The translations under genes were made by a program, and so were the position numbers. 64,000 nt of DNA from the NCBI RefSeq assembly GCF_003967035.1, contig NZ_AP018560.1:2810970-2874969 (forward strand), given 5' to 3'. How positions within the stretch are numbered: the first letter of the stretch is position 1; each line of letters opens with the position of its first letter. The notes under the pieces were generated by a model, which was not told the origin of the DNA, did not search any database, and saw only the letters and a list, made by a program, of their open reading frames with translations. The DNA comes from Aerosticca soli (GTDB lineage: Bacteria > Pseudomonadota > Gammaproteobacteria > Xanthomonadales > Rhodanobacteraceae). Shown piece after piece: positions 42,895 to 54,594 of this stretch.

Positions 42895-43788
42895 ATGCCG
42901 CGTCTGCTCGTCGTCGGCAGTATCAACATGGATCTCGTCACCCTGGCGCCGCGGTTTCCGGCGCCGGGCGAAACCCTGCTCGGCGAGCGTTTTCTCACCG
43001 CCCACGGCGGCAAGGGCGCCAACCAGGCGGTGGCCGCCGCACGGCTAGGCGCCGAGGTGCATCTGATCGGCGCGCTCGGCGAGGACGCCTTCGGCGAGGA
43101 GCTCGCCCGCGGCCTGGCCGAGGAGGGCGTGCGACTGGAACACGTGCGCCGCTGCAGCGACGTCGGCAGCGGCACCGCCTCGATCACCGTGGCCGGTGGC
43201 GAAAACGCGATCGTGGTGGTGGCGGGAGCCAACGCCAGGGTGACGCCGGCCGACGTGGCGTCGGCCAGCGAGCTTTTCGCCGCGGCGGATGCCGTGCTGG
43301 TGCAGATGGAAATCCCGCCGGAGACGGTGGAAGCCACGCTGCGCCTGGGCCGGCGACTCGGCGTGCCGGTGATCCTCAATCCCGCGCCGGCGCGTCCGCT
43401 GCCGCAGGAGCTGCTCGCCCAGGCCAGCCTGCTGACGCCCAACGAGCACGAACTGGCGACGCTGCTCGGCGCGGACCCTCAGGAGGACTTCCGCAGCCTG
43501 ATGCAGCGCGCGCCGGCGCCGGTGGTGCTGACCCGCGGCGAGGAAGGTGCCTGGTACTGTCTCGACGGCAAACCGGTGCGGCAGCCAGCCTTTCGCGTAC
43601 CGGTGGTCGATACCACCGGCGCCGGCGACACCTTCAACGCGGCGCTCGCGGTCTTCCTGCACGAGGGCCTGCCCGAGGCGGTACGCAAGGCCTGCGCCGC
43701 CGCCGCGCTCGCGGTCACCCGGCTGGGTGCGCGCGGCGGCATGCCGCATCGCGCCGAACTCGATGCCCTGCTGGAGCGCGCCGCATGA
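42895..43788 (+). CDS. rbsK: Ribokinase
   Basis: 297 residues, PfkB family: GSINMDLVTLAPRFPAPGETLLG, GGKGANQAVAAARLG, and the anion hole/catalytic DTTGAGDTFNAALA. Phosphorylates D-ribose to ribose 5-phosphate. AAAGGG ribosome binding site. First gene of the ribose operon, which here starts with the kinase rather than rbsD. Confidence 0.95.
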   Translation: MPRLLVVGSINMDLVTLAPRFPAPGETLLGERFLTAHGGKGANQAVAAARLGAEVHLIGALGEDAFGEELARGLAEEGVRLEHVRRCSDVGSGTASITVAGGENAIVVVAGANARVTPADVASASELFAAADAVLVQMEIPPETVEATLRLGRRLGVPVILNPAPARPLPQELLAQASLLTPNEHELATLLGADPQEDFRSLMQRAPAPVVLTRGEEGAWYCLDGKPVRQPAFRVPVVDTTGAGDTFNAALAVFLHEGLPEAVRKACAAAALAVTRLGARGGMPHRAELDALLERAA

Positions 43789-44183
43789 GACGCCACGGCC
43801 TTTTGCACGCCGAACTCAACCGGCTGATCGCCGCCATGGGCCACACCGACACGCTGGTCATCGCCGATGCCGGTCTGCCGGTGCCGCCCGGCGTGCCGTG
43901 CATCGATCTGGCGATCCGCCCGGGACTGCCCGCCTTCGCCGACGTGTTCGCGGCGATCCATGCCGAGCTCGCGGTGGAAGCGGTGACCGCGGCGCGGGAG
44001 ATCCACACGCACAATCCGGCCATGCAGGCCCTCGTCGGGCAGCTGCGCGCACAAGGCCTGCGCGTGGAGGAACTCGACCACGAGACGTTCAAGCAGGCCT
44101 GCGGCCGCGCCCGGGCGGTGGTGCGCACCGGCGAAACCACGCCCTACGCCAACCTGATCCTGCATGCGGGCGTGACGTTCTAG
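43785..44183 (+). CDS. rbsD: D-ribose pyranase
   Basis: 132 residues; interconverts pyranose and furanose forms so that ribokinase can use the sugar. Catalytic His in LNRLIAAMGHTDTLVIADAGLPVP (core GHTD) and C-terminal TGETTPYANLILHAGV. Overlaps rbsK by ATGA and is followed by rbsA after 3 bp. Confidence 0.94.
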   Translation: MRRHGLLHAELNRLIAAMGHTDTLVIADAGLPVPPGVPCIDLAIRPGLPAFADVFAAIHAELAVEAVTAAREIHTHNPAMQALVGQLRAQGLRVEELDHETFKQACGRARAVVRTGETTPYANLILHAGVTF

Positions 44184-44186
44184 ACC

Positions 44187-45668
44187 ATGACCACGCCGCT
44201 GGTGGAAATGCAGGGCATCACCAAGGCCTTCGGGCCGGTCAGGGTGCTCGAGGGGGTCGACTTCACGCTGCTGCCCGGCGAAGTGCATGCGCTGATGGGC
44301 GAGAACGGCGCCGGCAAATCCACGCTGATCAAGATTCTGGCCGGCATCCATCGGCCCGACGCCGGAAGCATCCGGGTCGATGGCCAGGCGGTCGAGATCG
44401 GCTCGGTGGCCGATGCCGAGCGCGCGGGGATCGCGGTCATCCATCAGGAACTCAACCTGATTCCGGAACTGAGCGTGGCCGAGAACCTGTTTCTGGGCCA
44501 TGAACCCGCCCGCCTGGGCCTCTTGCATCGGCGCGCGATGCGCGAGCGGGCACGGGACTGGCTCACGCGCGTGGGCTTGGAAGCACTGCCGGTCGACACG
44601 CCGGTGCGGCGACTTTCGGTCGGCCAGCAGCAGCTGGTGGAGATCGCCCGCGCGCTCGGCCAGCACGCGCGCGTGCTGGTCATGGACGAGCCGACCACCG
44701 CGTTGACCGAGCACGAGACGACGACGCTGTTCGCGCTGATCCGCGAGCTGCGCGCCCAGGGCGCCGGCATCATTTACGTCTCCCATCGCATGGAAGAACT
44801 CTTCGCGCTGTGCGACCGCATCTCGGTGCTGCGCGACGGCCGGCTGGTCGGCTGTCGGCCGGTGGCGGGGCTCAGCCTGGACGAGGTGGTGCGGATGATG
44901 GTCGGGCGACCGCTCAAGGCGCGGTTCCCGCAGCGGGAACGCCGCCCGGGCGCGGTGCGGCTCAAGGTCGAGGCGCTCGGCAACCGCTATGTGCGCGACG
45001 TCGGCTTCGAGGTCCGCGCCGGCGAGGTGCTGGGCATCGCCGGGCTGATGGGCGCCGGCCGCACCGAGATCCTGCGGCTGCTGTTCGGCCTGGCCCGCGC
45101 CGAGTCCGGGCGGATCGAGCTGGACGGCCGCTCGCTGCTGCCGCGCTCGCCGGTCGAGGCGATCGGCGCCGGACTCGCGCTGGTGCCGGAGGACCGCAAG
45201 ACACAAGGTCTCGTCCTCGATCTCTCGGTGCGCGAGAACATCACCCTGGCGCGGGTGCCCGCCCGCGCCGGCGTGATCGAGCGCCGCCGCGAACGCCACC
45301 TGGTCAGCGAGCTCATCGCCCGGCTCAAGATCCGCACGCGCGACATGGAACAGGCCGTGCGCATGCTCTCGGGCGGCAACCAGCAGAAAGTGGTGCTGGC
45401 GCGCTGGCTGGCGCTCAGGCCGCGGGTGCTGCTGCTGGATGAACCCACCCGCGGCGTCGATGTCGGCGGCAAGGCCGAGATCTACGAGCTCATCAATGCC
45501 CTGGTCGGCCAGGGCGCCGCCATCGTGATGGTTTCCTCCGAACTGCCCGAAGTGCTGGCGATGAGCGACCGCATCCTGGTCATGCACGAAGGCCGGGCCA
45601 CGGCTTTGTTCGATGCCGCCGACGCCAGCCAGGAACGCATCATGCTCGCCGCCACCAGAGGTCCATGA
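44187..45668 (+). CDS. rbsA: Ribose ABC transporter ATPase
   Basis: 493 residues, two nucleotide-binding halves. First Walker [11 protein letters not shown]-loop HQELNLIPELSV, signature LSVGQQQLVEIARAL; the second half has the degenerate GLMGAGRTE typical of RbsA/MglA and [15 protein letters not shown]. Drives import through RbsC. Confidence 0.96.
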   Translation: MTTPLVEMQGITKAFGPVRVLEGVDFTLLPGEVHALMGENGAGKSTLIKILAGIHRPDAGSIRVDGQAVEIGSVADAERAGIAVIHQELNLIPELSVAENLFLGHEPARLGLLHRRAMRERARDWLTRVGLEALPVDTPVRRLSVGQQQLVEIARALGQHARVLVMDEPTTALTEHETTTLFALIRELRAQGAGIIYVSHRMEELFALCDRISVLRDGRLVGCRPVAGLSLDEVVRMMVGRPLKARFPQRERRPGAVRLKVEALGNRYVRDVGFEVRAGEVLGIAGLMGAGRTEILRLLFGLARAESGRIELDGRSLLPRSPVEAIGAGLALVPEDRKTQGLVLDLSVRENITLARVPARAGVIERRRERHLVSELIARLKIRTRDMEQAVRMLSGGNQQKVVLARWLALRPRVLLLDEPTRGVDVGGKAEIYELINALVGQGAAIVMVSSELPEVLAMSDRILVMHEGRATALFDAADASQERIMLAATRGP

Positions 45669-46618
45669 ACGACATGCCCCGATCGATTTCCACGACCACT
45701 CCTCGGGCGCTGCTGCAACGGCTCGGGCCGCTGCTCAGCCTCGCGCTGCTGCTGGCCGTGCTCGCCGCGCTGAGCGCGGATTTCCGCACCCTGTCCAACC
45801 TGCTGACCGTGCTGCGGCAGGTGTCGATCAACGCCCTGATCGCCTTCGGCATGAGCTTCGTCATCCTGACCGGCGGTATCGACCTGTCGGTCGGGGCGAT
45901 CCTGGCGCTGACCGGCGCCGTGACCGCCCATCTCCTGGGCGCCGGTCACGGCATGGCGGCGGCGCTCGGCGCCGGACTCGGACTGGGGCTGCTGCTTGGA
46001 CTGGTCAACGGCGCGCTGGTGGCCTGGGGCAGGGTGGCGCCGTTCATCGCCACGCTGGGCAGCATGACCCTGCTGCGTGGGGTGACCCTGGCCTATACGC
46101 AAGGCCAGCCGATCGTGGTCGGCCGGAGCGACTTCGCCCTGATCGGCGACGGCTACATCGGCCACCTGTTGCCCAACCCGGTGCTGTGGATGGCGCTGGC
46201 CTTCGCCGTGTGCGGCTTTCTGCTGCGCGGCACCGTGTTCGGTCGCCACGTGTTCGCCGTCGGCGGCAACGAGGAGGCCGCGCGCATCGCCGGGGTACGG
46301 GTAGGCTGGATCAAGCTGGGCGCCTATGGCCTGTCCGGCCTGCTGGCGGCACTGGCCGGCATCGTCCTGACCTCGCGCCTGCACTCGGCGCAGCCCACGG
46401 CCGGGACCGGCTACGAGCTCGATGCGATCGCCGCGGTGGTGCTCGGCGGCACCAGCCTGTCCGGCGGACGCGGCTGGCTGCTCGGCACCCTGGTGGGTGC
46501 CCTGTTGATCGGCTTTCTCAACAATGGCCTCAATCTGCTCGGGGTGTCCTCGTTCTACCAGCAGGTGGTCAAGGGTGCGGTGATCCTGATCGCCGTACTG
46601 CTGGACCGGCGTCGATAG
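45665..46618 (+). CDS. rbsC: Ribose ABC transporter permease
   Basis: 317 residues, about ten membrane helices; GIDLSVGAILALTG and GGNEEAARIAGVRV are the CUT2 permease hallmarks. ATGA overlap with rbsA. Confidence 0.95.
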   Translation: MNDMPRSISTTTPRALLQRLGPLLSLALLLAVLAALSADFRTLSNLLTVLRQVSINALIAFGMSFVILTGGIDLSVGAILALTGAVTAHLLGAGHGMAAALGAGLGLGLLLGLVNGALVAWGRVAPFIATLGSMTLLRGVTLAYTQGQPIVVGRSDFALIGDGYIGHLLPNPVLWMALAFAVCGFLLRGTVFGRHVFAVGGNEEAARIAGVRVGWIKLGAYGLSGLLAALAGIVLTSRLHSAQPTAGTGYELDAIAAVVLGGTSLSGGRGWLLGTLVGALLIGFLNNGLNLLGVSSFYQQVVKGAVILIAVLLDRRR

Positions 46619-46665
46619 CGGCGCGCCGGCCGGCAACCATCCCTCATCGCCGCCATCGGGAGTCC

Positions 46666-47610
46666 ATGTCCATGCACAAGCCACGTATCGCCCTTGCCGC
46701 GCTCGCCCTTGCGCTCCTCGCCGCCTGCAGCTCGCAGGGACCAGGCGATCAGGCCGGCCCCGGAAAGGATCAAGGCGGCCAGGGCAACCAGGCCGTCGGC
46801 CTCGCCCTTTCCACGCAGAACAATCCGTTTTTCGTCGCCCTCAAGAAGGGTGCGGAGGACGCCGCCCGCGAGGCCGGTGTCCAGTTGATCGTGGTCGACG
46901 CCCAGGACGACTCGGCCAAACAGATCGCAAACGTCGAGGACCTGATCCAGAAACACGTCGGCGCGCTATTGCTCAACCCCACCGATTCGGCCGCGCTGGT
47001 CGGGGCGGTCGAGGAGGCCAATCGCGCTGGCATTCCGGTCATCACCCTGGATCGCGCGGTCGATGGCGGCAAGGTGCTCAGCCACATCGCCTCGGACAAC
47101 CGCGCCGGCGGTGCCACCGCGGCGCGCTTCCTCAAGACCGCGCTAGCCGACCACGGCAACGTGATCGAACTCGAGGGCGTGCCGGGCACCTCCGCCGCCC
47201 GCGAACGCGGCGAAGGCTTCGAGACCGAGCTGGCCAATTCCTCGCTCAAGCTGATCGCCCGCCAACCGGCCAACTTCGATCGCGCCCAGGCCATGAGCGT
47301 CACCGAGAACCTGCTGCAGGCCCATCCCGACGTGCAGGGCCTCTTCGCCCAGAACGACGAGATGGCGCTCGGTGCACTTCGTGCCCTGGACGGGGCCGGC
47401 AAACACGATGTGGTGGTGGTCGGCTTCGACGGCACGCCCGACGCGCTGGATGCCATCAAGCAAGGCAAGCTCGCCGCCACCGTGGCGCAGCAACCCGAAC
47501 TCATGGGACAGCTCGGCGTGCAGACGGCGGCCAAGGCGCTGCACGGTCAGCCGGTCGATGCCAAGGTCGTGGTGCCGCTGAAACTCGTCACCCGCGAGGC
47601 GGCGCACTGA
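46666..47610 (+). CDS. rbsB: Ribose-binding protein, lipoprotein form
   Basis: 314 residues. Periplasmic-binding family 4/2 fold: VGLALSTQNNPFFVALKKGAEDAA, VDAQDDSAKQIANVEDLI, ITLDRAV, SDNRAGG, FAQNDEMALGALRAL. The N-terminus ends in LLAACSS, a lipobox (Cys23), then a Gly/Gln-rich linker, so it should be lipid anchored, unlike free E. coli RbsB. GGGAG ribosome binding site. Start ATG 46666 (alternative 46672). Confidence 0.93.
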   Translation: MSMHKPRIALAALALALLAACSSQGPGDQAGPGKDQGGQGNQAVGLALSTQNNPFFVALKKGAEDAAREAGVQLIVVDAQDDSAKQIANVEDLIQKHVGALLLNPTDSAALVGAVEEANRAGIPVITLDRAVDGGKVLSHIASDNRAGGATAARFLKTALADHGNVIELEGVPGTSAARERGEGFETELANSSLKLIARQPANFDRAQAMSVTENLLQAHPDVQGLFAQNDEMALGALRALDGAGKHDVVVVGFDGTPDALDAIKQGKLAATVAQQPELMGQLGVQTAAKALHGQPVDAKVVVPLKLVTREAAH

Positions 47611-47693
47611 TCGGATGCGCCGCGCTTTGCTGTGGCGCCGCTTGAAAAAACGCAAGTGTACCCATTCAGGGATTCGCATTGAGACACCGCGAG

Positions 47694-47703
47694 TTACATG
47701 TAA
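47694..47703. promoter_or_regulatory. Palindrome in the promoter region of the OprB-like porin
   Basis: TTACATGTAA, a perfect 10-bp palindrome, runs into an AT-rich segment AAAAATTTTATT (47702-47713) about 65-75 bp before the porin start. The 166-bp gap after rbsB shows no strong terminator. The palindrome could be an operator or part of the promoter. Confidence 0.4.
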
Positions 47704-47776
47704 AAATTTTATTGCACGACCATGACGGCAAAGGGGAGCCGTGTTGCCAATTTGCAGCTATGAAAGGAGATCGATC

Positions 47777-49111
47777 ATGAACATCCAACTGCGCAAAAAG
47801 CCCATTGCCCTTGCCCTGCTGGCCGGACTGGCGCTGGCCGGCACCACTTCGGCCATGGCCCAGAGCGGCGATGCGTTCAGCAGCACCTCGCCTTATCTCT
47901 TCGGCGACTGGGGCGGTGCACGTACCCGTCTGGCCGATGAGGGCATAACGTTCAACCTGGGCTACGGCAGCGAAGCCGCGCACAACTTCTCCGGCGGTAC
48001 CGACCACCTGACCCGCTACACCGATCAGTGGGTGCTCGGCGCCGGCTTCGACCTGCAAAAGCTGTGGGGCTGGCACGACGCCACGTTCAACATCATTGTG
48101 ACCGACCGCAACGGCCGCAATCTCGGCGACGATGCGCACATCGGCAACAACATGCTGATCCAGGAAGTCTACGGCCGCGGCCAGACCTGGCACCTGACCG
48201 AGCTTTCCTATGCGCAGAAGTATTTCGACGGCAAGCTGGACTGGAAGATCGGCCGGCTAACGGTCGGCGGTGACTTCGCCGCTTTTTCCTGCGACTTCCA
48301 GAACCTGACCTTCTGCGGCGCGCAGCCTGGCAACCTGGTGGGCAACTACTGGGTGAACTGGCCGACCAGCCAATGGGCGAGCCGGCTGAAGTTCAATACC
48401 GGCGACACCAGCTACATCATGCTCGGCGCCTACCAGGTCAACCCCAAGTACGTCGATGACAACTACGCCCGCCATCACGGGCTCGATCCGGACTTCCCGA
48501 GCGGCACCCTCGGCTGGCTGATTCCGCTCGAATTCGGCTGGACGCCCAGCGTGAACGGCCTGCCCGGCTCGTATAAGTTCGGCGTGTGGGACAGCACGGC
48601 GGGGGGCGACGACGTCTACGAGGACCTCGACCATCATCCCAAGGGCCTCACGCACCAGCCGGCGCTGTCGCGTGACAACGCCTACGGCGCCTACATCAAC
48701 TTCGAGCAGCAGGTCAGCGGCGAGGCCGGCGGCCGCGGCACCAGCCTGTTCCTCAACGCCACCCAGACCGACCGCTACACCGCGGCGACCGACCGGCAGA
48801 TCTCGCTCGGCATGAAGTACCACGATCCGTTCGGCCGGCCGCAGGATTTCATCGGCTTCGCCGTCGGCGCCACGCACAACAACGAGCGCTACTACAAGTC
48901 CTACGTCCAGGCCAACGGCAGCAGCTACAACCCTTCGTCGCGGACCTACGTCGGCAACGGCTATGAGTACGTCTCCGAACTGTTCTACAGCTGGGCGCCG
49001 ATCGCCTCGGTGCAGTTCCGTCCGAACCTGCAGTACGTGATGCATCCGGGCGGCACCACCCGCAACAGCAATGCCTTCGTGTTGGGTCTCAAGACGCAGA
49101 TCGCGTTCTGA
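47777..49111 (+). CDS. OprB-family carbohydrate-selective porin
   Basis: 444 residues with signal peptide (to AMAQ, about 29) and Phe-ending barrel (TQIAF). LFGDWGGARTRLADEGITFNLGY is the OprB start (quoted in part). In Pseudomonas OprB passes glucose and other monosaccharides; here, between the ribose and xylose operons, pentose entry is likely (inference). Strong ribosome binding site AAAGGAG. Base composition is a little lower in GC than its neighbours. Confidence 0.92.
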   Translation: MNIQLRKKPIALALLAGLALAGTTSAMAQSGDAFSSTSPYLFGDWGGARTRLADEGITFNLGYGSEAAHNFSGGTDHLTRYTDQWVLGAGFDLQKLWGWHDATFNIIVTDRNGRNLGDDAHIGNNMLIQEVYGRGQTWHLTELSYAQKYFDGKLDWKIGRLTVGGDFAAFSCDFQNLTFCGAQPGNLVGNYWVNWPTSQWASRLKFNTGDTSYIMLGAYQVNPKYVDDNYARHHGLDPDFPSGTLGWLIPLEFGWTPSVNGLPGSYKFGVWDSTAGGDDVYEDLDHHPKGLTHQPALSRDNAYGAYINFEQQVSGEAGGRGTSLFLNATQTDRYTAATDRQISLGMKYHDPFGRPQDFIGFAVGATHNNERYYKSYVQANGSSYNPSSRTYVGNGYEYVSELFYSWAPIASVQFRPNLQYVMHPGGTTRNSNAFVLGLKTQIAF

Positions 49112-49132
49112 CGGCAAGCTGCAAAGCACGGC

Positions 49133-49166
49133 AAAAGCCCCGGTCCACCATGACCGGGGCTTTTTT
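49133..49166 (+). terminator. Strong, probably bidirectional terminator between porin and xylH
   Basis: Stem AAAAGCCCCGGTC (49133-49145) with GACCGGGGCTTTT (49152-49164), 6-nt loop, T-run to 49166. The A-run on the left arm would serve the convergent xyl operon as well. Confidence 0.9.
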
Positions 49167-49217
49167 GTGGGCTGCAGCACCATGGACCCCTCGTCTGGCG
49201 AGGGGCCACGGCCGGTT

Positions 49218-50360
49218 TCAGCCGCGGTTGGAGCCGGACAGCACGTCCACCCACACCGCCAGCACGAGGATGGTGCCCTTGACGATCATCTGCCAGAAGG
49301 TGTCGACGTCCATCATCGACATGCCGTTGTCCAGGCTCGCCATCACCAGCGCGCCGATCAGCGCGCCATGCACCGTGCCCAGGCCGCCGCGCATCGAGGT
49401 GCCGCCGATGAAGCAGGCCGCGATCGCATCGAGTTCGCCGTTGACGCCGGATGAAGGGGAGCCGGCGTTGAGCCGGGCGGTGGTGGTGATGCCGGCAAAG
49501 GCGGCCATGAGGCCCATCAGGGCGAAGACCGCGAGCTTGACCCGCCCGACGTTCACGCCGGAAAGCCGGGTGGCCTCCATGTTGCCGCCCACGGCGTAGA
49601 TATGGCGGCCAAACACGGTCTGCGTCGCCACGTAGGAAAAGACCCCGAGCAGAATCAGCAGCACCAGCACCGGCACCGGTACACCGCCGGCCTCGTTGAG
49701 CATGCGCAGGAAGCCGACGATCACGCCGCCGATCAGCACCAGCTTGAGCACGTCGGCCCACAACGGCAGTTGCTTGAGCGATAGCTTGTTGCGGCGCCGG
49801 CGACGCAGCACGGTCAGCACCACCAGGAACAGGAACAGCAGGCCGCCCAGGATGCGCGACAGCTCGATCGGCACCAGACCCTGGCCGATGGCGACCAGAT
49901 CGTCCGGCACCGGGGCGATGGTCGCGCTGTGGGTAATGCCGAGCAGGATGCCACGGAAGGCCAGCATGCCGCCGAGGCCGACGATGAAGGAGGGAATGCG
50001 CGCCTTGGTCACCAGGAAACCGTTGAAGGCCCCGATCGCCAGGCCGAGCAGCAATGCGGCGCCGATGGCGGGATAGGTTCCCCAGTTGTAGTTCACGGTG
50101 AGGATCGCCACCACGCCGCCGAGCAGGCCGAGCAGCGAGCCGACCGACAGGTCGATTTCACCGGCGATGATCACGAACACCATGCCGCAGGCGAGCATGC
50201 CGGTGATCGACATCTGCCGCAGCAGGTTGGCCATGTTGCGGGGCGTGACGTAACCACCGTCGGTGCCGATATGGAAGAAGATCCATATCACGACCAGGGC
50301 CAGAAGCAGGGCGGCGATCTTGTAGCGGACGAAAAACTGCTGCACTTGCCGGGCTTGCAT
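49218..50360 (-). CDS. xylH: Xylose ABC transporter permease
   Basis: 380 residues, CUT2 permease with about ten helices: GEIDLSVGSLLGLLGG and FGRHIYAVGGNMEATRLSGVNV. A long basic cytosolic loop RRRRRNKLSLKQ at mid-protein is characteristic of XylH. Last gene of xylABFGH; 51 bp after xylG. Confidence 0.95.
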   Translation of the reverse strand: MQARQVQQFFVRYKIAALLLALVVIWIFFHIGTDGGYVTPRNMANLLRQMSITGMLACGMVFVIIAGEIDLSVGSLLGLLGGVVAILTVNYNWGTYPAIGAALLLGLAIGAFNGFLVTKARIPSFIVGLGGMLAFRGILLGITHSATIAPVPDDLVAIGQGLVPIELSRILGGLLFLFLVVLTVLRRRRRNKLSLKQLPLWADVLKLVLIGGVIVGFLRMLNEAGGVPVPVLVLLILLGVFSYVATQTVFGRHIYAVGGNMEATRLSGVNVGRVKLAVFALMGLMAAFAGITTTARLNAGSPSSGVNGELDAIAACFIGGTSMRGGLGTVHGALIGALVMASLDNGMSMMDVDTFWQMIVKGTILVLAVWVDVLSGSNRG

Positions 50361-50411
50361 AGAGTCTTCCTGGAAAGGACGTGAACGGCCGTCTGGCCTT
50401 GGAGGATGGAA

Positions 50412-51953
50412 TCAGGCGGCGTTTGCCTGTGGTTTGGCGTCAATGGCGGCGGCCAGGATCTTCTCCTGGGTGAGGCCCTTGTTGATGAAGTCGCCGCGCA
50501 GCCGGCCCTCGCCCACCACCAGCACGCGATCGCTGACGCCGAGGATCTCGGGCAGCTCCGAGGACACCATGATGATGGCCACGCCCTGTGCGGCCAAGTC
50601 GAACATCAGCTTGTAGATGTCGTACTTGGAGCCGACGTCCACGCCGCGCGTGGGCTCGTCGAGGATCAGCACCTTGGGCTGCGGCAGCAGCATCTTGGTC
50701 AGGACGGCCTTCTGCTGGTTGCCGCCCGAAAGGCCGGCGATGGCCAGCTCCGGACTCGCCGTCTTCACCCGCAGGCGCTTGATCTCGCGCTCGACGGTGG
50801 CCAGTTCGGCGTACTTGTCTATATGCCCGAGCCGCGAATAGTGCTCGAGCGTGGCCAGGGTGATGTTGTCGCCGACGCCGAGCAGCGGCACGATGCCCTG
50901 GCGCTTGCGATCCTCGGGCACCAGCGAGAGCCCGGCGCGGATGGCATGCTCGGGCGTGTGCACCTTGATCGGCTTGCCTTCCATGAAGAGCTCGGCGCTG
51001 TAGCGTCCGGGATAGGCGCCGAAGATCGCCGAGACCAGCTCGGTGCGCCCGGCGCCGACCAGTCCGGCGATGCCGAGGATCTCGCCGCGCCGCACGTGGA
51101 AGGAAATGTCGTCCACGCGCTTGCGGTTGGGGTTGGTGACATCCCAGCAGGTGACGTGCCGCGCCTCGAAGATGATCTCGCCGATGTCGTGCTCGACGTG
51201 CGGATAGAGCTGGGTGATTTCGCGGCCGACCATCATCGCGATGATCTGGTCGGTGGTGAGCTCGGCCATCGGCCGCGTGGCCACGTGCTTGCCGTCGCGG
51301 ATGACGGTCACCGTGTCGCATACGCGCGCCACTTCGTCGAGCTTGTGCGAGATGTAGACGCAGGCCACGCCCTCGCGCTTCAGATCCTCGATGATCGACA
51401 GCAGCACATCGGTCTCCGCCGCGGTGAGCGAGGAGGTCGGCTCGTCCAGAATCAAGAGGCGGGCGTTCTTGGCCAATGCCTTGGCGATCTCGAACAGCTG
51501 CTGGTAGCCGCCGCCGTAGTTCATCACCGGCGCGGCCGCATTCACGCCCTTGAGCTTGAGCCGGGCCAAGAGCTCGTCGGTGCGACGGTACATGGCGTCG
51601 TAGTCCATGCGCCCGCCAGGCTTGGTGATCTCGTTGCCGAGAAAGATGTTCTCGGCGACCGACAGCTGCGGCACCAGCATGAGTTCCTGGTGGATGATGA
51701 CGATGCCCGCTTCTTCGCTATCGCGCACCGAATAAGCCTTGAGCGGCTTGCGTTCCCAGAGAATCTCGCCTTCCCAGGTGCCGTAGGGATAGACGCCCGA
51801 GAGCACCTTCATCAGGGTGGATTTGCCGGCGCCGTTTTCGCCGCACAGACCGACGCACTCGCCGGGACGGACCGCCAGGCTGACGCCATCGAGCGCACGC
51901 ACGCCGGAAAACTCCTTGACGATGTTGCGCATTTCAAACAGGTATTCGCTCAA
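50412..51953 (-). CDS. xylG: Xylose ABC transporter ATPase (TTG start)
   Basis: 513 residues from TTG 51953, the same length as E. coli XylG. First domain [19 protein letters not shown], second GLVGAGRTE and [16 protein letters not shown]. The conserved N-terminus [12 protein letters not shown] begins three codons after the TTG; GAGGG lies 8 bp upstream of it. Upstream ATGs fall inside the xylF-xylG hairpin and give no family similarity. Confidence 0.94.
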   Translation of the reverse strand: MSEYLFEMRNIVKEFSGVRALDGVSLAVRPGECVGLCGENGAGKSTLMKVLSGVYPYGTWEGEILWERKPLKAYSVRDSEEAGIVIIHQELMLVPQLSVAENIFLGNEITKPGGRMDYDAMYRRTDELLARLKLKGVNAAAPVMNYGGGYQQLFEIAKALAKNARLLILDEPTSSLTAAETDVLLSIIEDLKREGVACVYISHKLDEVARVCDTVTVIRDGKHVATRPMAELTTDQIIAMMVGREITQLYPHVEHDIGEIIFEARHVTCWDVTNPNRKRVDDISFHVRRGEILGIAGLVGAGRTELVSAIFGAYPGRYSAELFMEGKPIKVHTPEHAIRAGLSLVPEDRKRQGIVPLLGVGDNITLATLEHYSRLGHIDKYAELATVEREIKRLRVKTASPELAIAGLSGGNQQKAVLTKMLLPQPKVLILDEPTRGVDVGSKYDIYKLMFDLAAQGVAIIMVSSELPEILGVSDRVLVVGEGRLRGDFINKGLTQEKILAAAIDAKPQANAA

Positions 51954-52003
51954 CGTTCGGACCCTCGCCTTGCCACTTTCGAACCGCGCCGCAGACAGCG
52001 TAC

Positions 52004-52030
52004 GGCCGCCGGGCATGACACCCGGCGGCC
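52004..52030 (-). promoter_or_regulatory. Stable stem-loop between xylF and xylG
   Basis: Perfect 10-bp stem GGCCGCCGGG (52004-52013) and CCCGGCGGCC (52021-52030), 7-nt loop, no T-run. Such hairpins after binding-protein genes protect the upstream message from 3' decay, so XylF would exceed the membrane subunits. Confidence 0.6.
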
Positions 52031-52044
52031 GTGCGATCGACGGC

Positions 52045-53064
52045 TTATTTGCCGTAGACCTGCTCGTGCGTGTAGAAGCCGTCCTTGACCACCACGTCGA
52101 CATTGTCCTTGGTGAGCATGATCGGCGTGAGCAGTACCGAGTCGACTTCCTTGGTGCCGTTGTTCATCTTGGCGTTGTACTTGGGCGCGGTGCCCTTGAC
52201 CAGGTCCACCGCGAGTTCCGCGGCATTGCCGGCCAGCTGCTTGAGTGGCTTGTACACGGTCATGGTCTGGGTACCGGCGAGCACGCGCTTGACGCCGGCC
52301 AGATCCGCATCCTGACCGGAGACGGCCACCTTGCCGGCCAGATGCTGCGCGGCCAGTGCCTGGATGGCGCCGCCGGCGGTGCCGTCATTGGAGGCCACGA
52401 TGGCCTGGATATTGTTGTGGTTGGCGGTCAGCGCGTCCTCGACGATCTTCATCGCCTTGGAAGGCTCCCACTCGGGCGTCCACTGCTGGCCGACGATCTT
52501 GATGTCGCCCTTGTCCACCAGCGGCTTGAGCACCTTGAGCTGACCTTCCCGCAGGATGTGCGCGTTGTTGTCGGTCGGCGCACCGCCGAGCAGGAAGTAG
52601 TTGCCCTTGGGCGCCACTTTGACCAGACCCTGCGCCTGCATTTCGCCGACCTTCTCGTTGTCGAACGAGACGTAGGCGTCGATGTCGGAATTGAGGATCA
52701 GCCGGTCGTAGGAGATCACCTTGATGCCGGCACGCTTGGCCTCGGCGATGACGTTGCCGAGCACCTTGGAGTTGAACGGCACGATGACCAGCGCATCGAC
52801 GCCGCGCGAGATCAGGTTCTCGATCTGCGCCACCTGGCGCTCCTCGTTGGCGTCGGCCGATTGCACGTAGACCTTCGCCCCCATCTTCTCCGCGGCGGCG
52901 ACGAAGTAGTCGCGATCGCGGGTCCAGCGCTCGACACGCAGGTCGTCGATCGAGAACCCGATGACCGGCTTGTCCTTGCTGGCATGCGCCGGCGCGGCGG
53001 CGAGCCCGCCGGCCACGGCCATCACCGCGGCGAGGATGAGGTTGTGCAGTGCTTTGCGTTTCAT
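52045..53064 (-). CDS. xylF: D-xylose-binding periplasmic protein
   Basis: 339 residues with signal peptide ending AHA (about 28). Ligand-binding segments [40 protein letters not shown] and ASNDGTAGG are close to E. coli XylF (quoted in part). AAAGGAGA ribosome binding site. 24 bp after xylB. Confidence 0.96.
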   Translation of the reverse strand: MKRKALHNLILAAVMAVAGGLAAAPAHASKDKPVIGFSIDDLRVERWTRDRDYFVAAAEKMGAKVYVQSADANEERQVAQIENLISRGVDALVIVPFNSKVLGNVIAEAKRAGIKVISYDRLILNSDIDAYVSFDNEKVGEMQAQGLVKVAPKGNYFLLGGAPTDNNAHILREGQLKVLKPLVDKGDIKIVGQQWTPEWEPSKAMKIVEDALTANHNNIQAIVASNDGTAGGAIQALAAQHLAGKVAVSGQDADLAGVKRVLAGTQTMTVYKPLKQLAGNAAELAVDLVKGTAPKYNAKMNNGTKEVDSVLLTPIMLTKDNVDVVVKDGFYTHEQVYGK

Positions 53065-53088
53065 GGGCGTATCTCCTTTAAGACCATA

Positions 53089-54588
<1,500 letters not shown>

Positions 54589-54594
54589 GCTGGA

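Noticed and set aside
47611..47655. Possible terminator after rbsB
   Set aside because: Only a 5-bp GCGCC/GGCGC pairing with a large loop before the A-run; too weak.
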